Positions 58,535-64,000 of a DNA stretch of 64,000 bases are shown piece after piece (position 1 is the first letter of the stretch; each line of letters begins with the position of its first letter). The stretch covers positions 502,936-566,935 of the forward strand of contig NZ_AUCR01000002.1 of assembly GCF_000429865.1 (NCBI RefSeq), in the 5' to 3' direction. The position numbers and the translations under genes are program-made. The stretch comes from Cucumibacter marinus DSM 18995. GTDB lineage: Bacteria; Pseudomonadota; Alphaproteobacteria; Rhizobiales; Devosiaceae. A model generated the notes under the pieces. That model was given only the letters and a program-made list of their open reading frames with translations. It had not been told where the DNA came from and searched no databases.

Positions 58535-58642
58535 TCCACAGGCTGGTGGAATCGCAGCGCGCGGCCACTCACGGTTAAATCTTGGTAACTTCATGCTGGT
58601 AGATTGCACCAATTGCGTGTGCGTATCTGCGTGAGGCCCCTC

Positions 58643-59809
58643 GTGAACATCTTCTCCCGTGACCGGAAAACCCTGATCGCCGAATGGTGGTGGACGGTCG
58701 ACCGTGAACTGCTCGGCGCCCTGTTTGCCCTGATGGGCATCGGGATCCTGATGAGTTTTGCCGCCAGTCCGGCGGTCGCGGAGCGGCTCAAGCTCGGGGA
58801 GTGGCACTTCATCATCCGTCACATGCTGCTGCTGATCCCCACCATCGGGGTCATGCTCGGTGTCTCGTTGATGACGCCTCGACAAGCGCGGTTCCTGGCA
58901 CTCGGGGTTCTGGGCGTATCGATGGTGCTGCTGGCGGCGACGCTGGTCGTGGGCACCGAAATCAAGGGGTCGCAGCGCTGGCTGAGCTTTGCTGGCCAGT
59001 CCCTGCAGCCATCCGAATTCGTCAAACCCGCTTTTGCGGTGATCGCGGGCTGGTTGATGGCGGAACGCATGCGACGCACCGATGTGCCGGGTCATGCCAT
59101 CACGCTCGGTCTTTTGGGCATGATCGTTGGCATGCTGATCCTGCAGCCGGACGTGGGGCAGACGGTGCTGATCCTTCTGACCTGGGCGGCGCTCTTGTTC
59201 ATCGCCGGCATTTCCTGGTGGGTGATCGCAGTGCTCGGCGGTCTCGGCATTGCCGGCATTACCTCGGCGTATTTGCTGTTTCCGCATGTGAGCCGGCGTA
59301 TCGACACCTTTCTGGGCGGAGACTCTGGCGACAATTACCAGGTCGAAAAGGCCTTGCAGTCGCTGGTCGAAGGCGGCTGGTTCGGACGCGGCCCCGGGGA
59401 AGCGGTGACCAAGCGGTTCCTGCCTGACGCCCATGCGGATTTCGTGTTCTCGGCGGCAGCCGGGGAATTCGGGATCCTCTTCTGCATGGCGCTTGTGGGC
59501 CTGATCGGGTTTGTGGTCTGGCGCGGACTGAGCCGGGCGCAATTGCTCAATGACCTGTTCGCCCGCCTGGCAGCGAGTGCGCTCGTCATCCAGTTCGGCC
59601 TGCAATCGGCGATCAACCTGATGGTGAACATCAATCTGATCCCGCCCAAGGGCATGACCTTGCCCTTTGTCAGCTATGGTGGCACATCCATGATCGCCGT
59701 GGCGTTCGGGATGGGAATTCTCCTGGCGCTGACACGGCGCAAACCGCAGGAAGCCATCGCCTCAGGTCTGCCCCTCGAGCGCGAGGCGTTGCGGCACGAG
59801 GCTGCATGA
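58643..59809 (+). CDS. ftsW: septal peptidoglycan polymerase FtsW
   Basis: A 388-residue SEDS glycosyltransferase with ten helices that polymerises lipid II with FtsI. I chose the GTG at 58643 (TGAGG six bases upstream; the protein then begins MNIFSRDRKTL like rhizobial relatives); a TTG lies at 58604. Marks are GIGILMSFAASPAVAERL, LQPSEFVKPAF with the catalytic Asp region further on, and LIPPKGMTLPFVSYGGTSM. It overlaps murG by four bases. Confidence 0.95.
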   Translation: MNIFSRDRKTLIAEWWWTVDRELLGALFALMGIGILMSFAASPAVAERLKLGEWHFIIRHMLLLIPTIGVMLGVSLMTPRQARFLALGVLGVSMVLLAATLVVGTEIKGSQRWLSFAGQSLQPSEFVKPAFAVIAGWLMAERMRRTDVPGHAITLGLLGMIVGMLILQPDVGQTVLILLTWAALLFIAGISWWVIAVLGGLGIAGITSAYLLFPHVSRRIDTFLGGDSGDNYQVEKALQSLVEGGWFGRGPGEAVTKRFLPDAHADFVFSAAAGEFGILFCMALVGLIGFVVWRGLSRAQLLNDLFARLAASALVIQFGLQSAINLMVNINLIPPKGMTLPFVSYGGTSMIAVAFGMGILLALTRRKPQEAIASGLPLEREALRHEAA

Positions 59810-60942
59810 AGACTTTCACACTGATGGCAGGCGGTACGGGCGGGCATCTGTTTCCCGCCCAGGCGCTCGGCCAGGAACTCAAGCGCCGCGGACACGCGAT
59901 CTCGCTGATGACCGACCGGCGCACCTCGCGCTATCTCGATGTCTTTCCCGCCAACCGGACCTATGTGATCCCTTCGGCCACGCCGCGCCTGCGCAATCCG
60001 ATCAAGGCGATCGAGGCCGGGTTCACCATTCTGCGCGGCATGGCGACGGCGCGCTCGACACTCAAGAAACTTCAGCCCGACGCGGTGATCGGCTTCGGCG
60101 GTTATCCGACCTTTCCGCCGTTCCTGATGGCCTCGCTGATGGGCATTCCAGGCCTACTGCATGAGCAGAACGCGGTGATGGGCGCGGCCAACCGGGCGCT
60201 GGCGCGTTTTGCGGACGGGCTGGCGCTCAGCTTTGACGACACCCGCCACGCGGACAAGTTCGCCATCGCCAGGACCGTCACCGGCAACCCGGTCCGCGAC
60301 GCGGTGCTGGCGGTGGCCGATCAGCCGCTGCCGCCAATCGGCGAGGGCATGAAGCTGCGGTTACTGGTGTTTGGCGGCAGCCAGGGCGCGCGGTTCTTTT
60401 CCGAGGTGATGCCCGGCGCCATCGAGGCGCTGCCCGAGAGCATCCGCAGCCGGCTGATCCTGACCCAGCAGTGTCGCGAGGAAGACCTCGAGCGGGTGAC
60501 CCGCGCCTATGCCGCGGCCAAGGTCAATGTGGAACTCGCGACGTTTTTCGACGATCTGCCCCAGCGCATTGCCGGCAGCCACCTGGTGATCGGCCGGGCA
60601 GGGGCGGGCACGATTGCAGAGCTGGGCGTGCTGGGCCGTCCTGCTATCCTTGTGCCCTTGCCCGGTTCGCTCGATCAGGACCAGAGTGCCAATGCGAAGG
60701 TCATGGAGGCCGCCGGCGGCGCGCTTGTGTGGCGGCAGGACACGATTTCACCGCAATCGCTTGCGACCGAGCTGGAAAGGCTGCTGCCCGACAGCGACAG
60801 GCTGACGACAATGGCCGCCAGGGCCGCTACAATCGGGCGGGCCGATGCGGTCGGTGCGCTTGCGGATTTCGCCGAGGCCATCGCCGAAGGTGCCGCTGCC
60901 CCATCAACTCCGCGCTCGACGGAGGAAGGAGAACGCTCATGA
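59806..60942 (+). CDS. murG: UDP-GlcNAc:lipid I N-acetylglucosaminyltransferase
   Basis: A 378-residue GT28 enzyme that converts lipid I to lipid II at the inner face of the membrane. The acceptor loop is [19 protein letters not shown], with the G-loop [34 protein letters not shown] and donor site [24 protein letters not shown] binds UDP-GlcNAc. Start overlaps ftsW and stop overlaps murC, four bases each. Confidence 0.96.
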   Translation: MKTFTLMAGGTGGHLFPAQALGQELKRRGHAISLMTDRRTSRYLDVFPANRTYVIPSATPRLRNPIKAIEAGFTILRGMATARSTLKKLQPDAVIGFGGYPTFPPFLMASLMGIPGLLHEQNAVMGAANRALARFADGLALSFDDTRHADKFAIARTVTGNPVRDAVLAVADQPLPPIGEGMKLRLLVFGGSQGARFFSEVMPGAIEALPESIRSRLILTQQCREEDLERVTRAYAAAKVNVELATFFDDLPQRIAGSHLVIGRAGAGTIAELGVLGRPAILVPLPGSLDQDQSANAKVMEAAGGALVWRQDTISPQSLATELERLLPDSDRLTTMAARAATIGRADAVGALADFAEAIAEGAAAPSTPRSTEEGERS

Positions 60943-62378
60943 AAATGCCATCCAATATCGGCCCCGTGCACTTTGTCGGGATCGGCGGGATCGGCATGAG
61001 CGGGATCGCCGAAGTCCTGCACACCCAGGGCTATGAGGTGCGCGGCTCGGACATCAATGCCAATCCCAATGTCCAGCGCCTGCAGAAGATGGGCATCGAG
61101 GTCGAGATCGGCCAACGCGCCGAAAACCTGCGCAACGCCGCTGTGGTCGTCGTCTCTTCGGCCATCCGCAAGGACAATCCGGAGCTGATCGCGGCGCGGG
61201 CGCGCTCGCTGCCGGTGGTGCGCCGGGCCGAGATGCTGGCCGAGATCATGCGGTTCCGCAACGCCATCGCCATTGGCGGCACCCATGGCAAGACAACCAC
61301 CACTTCGCTTGTGGCGGCGCTGCTCGATGCCGGGAATTTCGATCCGACCGTTATCAATGGCGGCATCATCAATGCCTATGGCACCAATGCCCGGCTCGGC
61401 GCCGGGGACTGGATGGTGGTCGAGGCGGATGAGAGCGACGGTACTTTCGTCAAGCTGCCGGCCGATGTCGCCGTCGTGACCAATATGGACCCCGAGCATC
61501 TCGACTATTACGGCTCGTTCGAAGCGGTGCGGAAAGCGTTCCTGCATTTCATCGAGAATGTGCCGTTCTACGGCTTCGCCGTGATGTGCACCGACCACCC
61601 CGAGGTTCAGTCTCTGGTGGGTGAAATCGAGGACCGCCGGGTCATCACCTATGGCGAAAACCCGCAAGCCGATGCGCGTCTGTTGGGCCTCACAACGAAA
61701 AATGGCGGCAGCGTCTTCTCTGTGGCGATCCGCGACCGCGTCAAGAAAACCGACAAGCTGATCGAGGGGCTCGAACTGCCCATGCCGGGCACGCACAATG
61801 CCCTTAACGCGACAGCGGCGATTGCCGTGGCCGACCAGCTCGGCATCGACGAAACCGCGATCCGCGAAGGGCTCAAGAACTTCTCTGGCGTCAAGCGTCG
61901 TTTCACCCGCACCGGCCTTGTCGATGGCATCAGCGTGATCGACGATTACGCCCATCACCCGGTCGAGATCGCTGCGGTGCTGCGGGCCGCCCGGTCGGCG
62001 ACCGAGCGCGACGTCATCGCGGTCGTCCAGCCGCACCGCTATTCGCGCCTGCATGATCTGATGGATGATTTCGCGGTCTGCTTCAACGATGCGGATACAG
62101 TGATTGTGGCGCCGGTTTTCAGCGCCGGCGAGGCCCCTATCGACGGGGTCAGTCACGATGAACTGGTGGCCCGGCTCCGCGCCAAGGGCCATCGCGATGC
62201 CCAGGCCATCGACCGGCCCGAATTGCTGGCATCGGTGATTTCAGCGCGGGCCAAGACGGGCGACTATGTCGTGTGTCTGGGAGCAGGCAGCATCACCCAG
62301 TGGGCGGCGCATCTGCCCGGCCAGATCGAAAGCCTGCGCCAGAACAACCAGGACCATCAGGATCACAAGGAGTCCTGA
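60939..62378 (+). CDS. murC: UDP-MurNAc L-alanine ligase
   Basis: A 479-residue Mur ligase that adds L-Ala to UDP-MurNAc. The ATG at 60939 overlaps the murG stop and has GGAGGAAGGAG upstream. Family marks are [28 protein letters not shown] loop [24 protein letters not shown] and [14 protein letters not shown]. Length is standard. murB follows after a 72-base A+T-leaning gap. Confidence 0.97.
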   Translation: MKMPSNIGPVHFVGIGGIGMSGIAEVLHTQGYEVRGSDINANPNVQRLQKMGIEVEIGQRAENLRNAAVVVVSSAIRKDNPELIAARARSLPVVRRAEMLAEIMRFRNAIAIGGTHGKTTTTSLVAALLDAGNFDPTVINGGIINAYGTNARLGAGDWMVVEADESDGTFVKLPADVAVVTNMDPEHLDYYGSFEAVRKAFLHFIENVPFYGFAVMCTDHPEVQSLVGEIEDRRVITYGENPQADARLLGLTTKNGGSVFSVAIRDRVKKTDKLIEGLELPMPGTHNALNATAAIAVADQLGIDETAIREGLKNFSGVKRRFTRTGLVDGISVIDDYAHHPVEIAAVLRAARSATERDVIAVVQPHRYSRLHDLMDDFAVCFNDADTVIVAPVFSAGEAPIDGVSHDELVARLRAKGHRDAQAIDRPELLASVISARAKTGDYVVCLGAGSITQWAAHLPGQIESLRQNNQDHQDHKES

Positions 62379-62450
62379 TTTTGCAGGACGTCGTTTCGAT
62401 AATCCCTTGTCCTTCATTCTTAATGTATTGATTCAAGTGGGGTTTTACCC

Positions 62451-63458
62451 ATGGCTACTGACAATGTGTCTGATGAAAGCGTGACGTTTCCCGATATTCT
62501 GCCCGATCTCGGCGCCTGGACCGGCGATGTGCGCGGGCGGCTGGTGCCGAACCAGTCGCTGGCGGAGATCACCCGGTTTCGCGCCGGGGGACCGGCACAG
62601 CTGTTTTTTGCGCCCGCTGATGAGGACGATCTCGCCTTCTTCCTCAAAAATCTCGACCCGGCGATCAAGGTGACCGTGATCGGCCTTGCCTCCAACCTTC
62701 TCGTCCGCGATGGCGGCATTGAAGGGGTGGTCATCCGCCTGTCCGCCAAGGGGTTCGGGCAGCTCGAAGTGCTTGGCGACAGCAAGATCGCCGCCGGGGC
62801 GTCTTCGACCGACTTCCGGCTGGCCAATGCCGCTGCGGAAGCGGGGATTGACGGGCTGGCCTTTTACCGGGGCATTCCGGGCGGGGTTGGTGGCGCGCTC
62901 TATATGAATGCCGGCTGCTACAAGACCGAGACGCGCGATCGTATGGTGTCGCTGCGCGCGGTGACGCGGCAGGGGGAAGTCATCGAACTCTCCAACGCCG
63001 ATATGGGCTACGAGTACCGCAAGTCGCATGGCCCTCGCGATGTGATCTTCACCCGGGCCGTGTTCCAGGGCGAGCCGGGCGATCCCGACGCGATCAAGGC
63101 GCGCATGGAAGAGATCACGTCCCAGCGCGAGCAAAGCCAGCCGATCAAGGCCAATACCGGGGGCTCGACCTTCAAGAACCCGCTGCCGCAGTCGAGCTGG
63201 AAGGTGATCGATGCCGCCGGCATGCGCGGCTACCGGGTCGGCGGTGCGCATGTGAGCGAGAAACACTGCAATTTCCTGATCAACGATCAGAACGCCACCG
63301 CCCACGATATCGAGACCCTTGGTGAAACCGTCCGGCAGAAAGTGCGCGCGCATTCGGGCATTTCGCTCAAATGGGAAATCCGCCGCATGGGCCGGTTCGT
63401 CCCGGGCCGCGAGGTGCGCGAATTCCTTGATGGCGAGGTCTTTACCGGCGCGGTGTAG
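62451..63458 (+). CDS. murB: UDP-N-acetylenolpyruvoylglucosamine reductase
   Basis: A 335-residue flavoenzyme that makes UDP-MurNAc. FAD-binding parts are TRFRAGGPAQLFFAP and VIGLASNLLVRDGG. The catalytic Ser is in ANTGGSTFKNPLPQSSWKVID and the Glu-proton relay in VGGAHVSEKHCNFLIN, the type I arrangement. The ATG at 62451 has only a weak GTGGGG-like site 15 bases upstream, and the 72 bases before it (with TTGATT at about 62430) may hold an internal promoter. No ddl starts directly after it. Confidence 0.96.
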   Translation: MATDNVSDESVTFPDILPDLGAWTGDVRGRLVPNQSLAEITRFRAGGPAQLFFAPADEDDLAFFLKNLDPAIKVTVIGLASNLLVRDGGIEGVVIRLSAKGFGQLEVLGDSKIAAGASSTDFRLANAAAEAGIDGLAFYRGIPGGVGGALYMNAGCYKTETRDRMVSLRAVTRQGEVIELSNADMGYEYRKSHGPRDVIFTRAVFQGEPGDPDAIKARMEEITSQREQSQPIKANTGGSTFKNPLPQSSWKVIDAAGMRGYRVGGAHVSEKHCNFLINDQNATAHDIETLGETVRQKVRAHSGISLKWEIRRMGRFVPGREVREFLDGEVFTGAV

Positions 63459-63499
63459 GCGGGTGAGGGGCGGCCCGGGAGGATGCGATTGCCAACAGC

Positions 63500-63586
63500 C
63501 CTCATCCTGAGCTTGTCGAAGGACGAGGGCGCAATGTGGGTGATCACGAACTGTGCGGCCCATCCTTCGACGGGTTCAGGATGAGG
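63500..63586. repeat. dispersed palindromic intergenic repeat
   Basis: Two 24-base arms (63500-63523 and 63563-63586) pair with three mismatches, separated by about 40 bases. Each begins CCTCATCCTGA and ends TCGAAGGA on the relevant strand, the hallmark of the very common alphaproteobacterial palindrome. It lies 41 bases after murB and may slow read-through. Confidence 0.88.
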
Positions 63587-63845
63587 TCGAGGAACTAGGT
63601 TGACGCCCACCATCAAAACTTATCCCCGCCCTCTGCACTTCCCTTATCCTCCCCTGACCAGCTTGCGATTGAGCGTGGTCGCGACGAACGGTCAGGCAGG
63701 TCTGGGTCCGGGTTCCATGAGGGTCGCCTCAGGGAAGGCCAAAACTGCGCCGGAGCCGGCTGCCGTCAAGGCGGCGGTGTACTCTCGAAAGAGAGCGGGG
63801 ATTGACCCCAGCCCGTTGACGCAGTCCAAGCCCAAAATCCCGGGT

Positions 63846-63907
63846 GAGTGGGACGCGGTGCGCCTCGCTTCTATTCGTTTACGGATGAGACGTTCCGCGT
63901 CCCACTC
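63846..63907. repeat. long hairpin, GAGTGGGACGCGG inverted repeat
   Basis: A perfect 13-base stem GAGTGGGACGCGG (63846-63858) pairs with 63895-63907. The 36-base loop has further weak pairing, giving a 62-base hairpin. The surrounding 63587-64000 has two open frames, minus 63692-63934 (80 residues) and plus from 63717 to the window end, but neither shows a family or clear ribosome site. I see no certain gene in 63459-64000. Confidence 0.6.
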
Positions 63908-64000
63908 CCGCTCTATCGCAAACCCTGGAGGCAACCGCCTGCCGGGCCAGGAGGCATGTCCGATGGAAACAAGAGAAGCGATGCGAGGGAAAAGGAGGAC

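Noticed and set aside
60675..62192. 505-residue open frame on the minus strand
   Set aside because: Antisense to murG/murC; composition is that of a shadow frame.
63692..63934. 80-residue minus-strand frame at the right end
   Set aside because: It spans the long hairpin at 63846-63907 and has no clear ribosome site or family. It is kept only as a remark in the repeat entry.

Overview
The window is chromosomal DNA from a GC-rich alphaproteobacterium, most likely a member of the Hyphomicrobiales. A Devosia/Pelagibacterium-like (Devosiaceae) origin is a guess from overall gene content, not a demonstrated placement. Supporting signs are the SahR-type ArsR-methyltransferase beside metF, a DUF2336 protein, divergent oxyR-katA, a class A RNase P RNA with alphaproteobacterial features, and the palindromic intergenic repeats typical of this class. 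There is no convincing mobile element, prophage or CRISPR array, and most of the DNA is ordinary core chromosome.

Layout. Positions 1-7300 hold a truncated LysE exporter, two tiny membrane proteins, YjbQ, a very acidic OmpA-family envelope protein, an ankyrin lipoprotein, a TauE/SafE permease, a SIMPL protein, a CAU-anticodon tRNA and an SRPBCC/ArsR pair. Positions 7550-13178 are a signalling block: a membrane hybrid histidine kinase, two single-domain receivers, and a membrane PAS-GGDEF-EAL protein with an inverted repeat upstream. A Dps gene follows. Positions 13972-25038 are a compact glycogen operon, glgP-glgB-glgC-glgA-pgm-glgX, holding synthesis and breakdown together. Positions 25031-32171 are more accessory: a LysR regulator, an AT-rich gap, a secreted glycine-rich protein, ald with a divergent AsnC regulator, a secreted GH9 glucanase preceded by two LacI-type operators, a tandem-HTH regulator and two VOC-fold proteins. 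Positions 32379-45315 carry ettA, a MATE pump, GFA and GST proteins, a rarD-MOSC-methyltransferase operon, a putative autotransporter-like surface protein and the oxyR/katA peroxide pair.

Positions 45498-50777 hold DUF2336, two ArsR-type regulators, metF, a DjlA-like co-chaperone and a DCC thiol protein. RNase P RNA (50826-51208) lies directly before the division/cell-wall (dcw) cluster: rsmH-ftsL-ftsI-murE-murF-mraY-ftsW-murG-murC-murB. The cluster has no mraZ in front of rsmH. The usual murD slot between mraY and ftsW is empty. After murB comes 542 bases of repeats and hairpins instead of an immediate ddl.

No complete novel defence or metabolic system is evident. The observations most worth following are the missing murD, the GH9 gene under apparent LacI-type control, the perfect 22-bp palindrome in front of the SahR-like gene, the split parS-like repeat before the DUF2336 gene, the signal-peptide-bearing VOC protein, and the two unfamiliar surface proteins.
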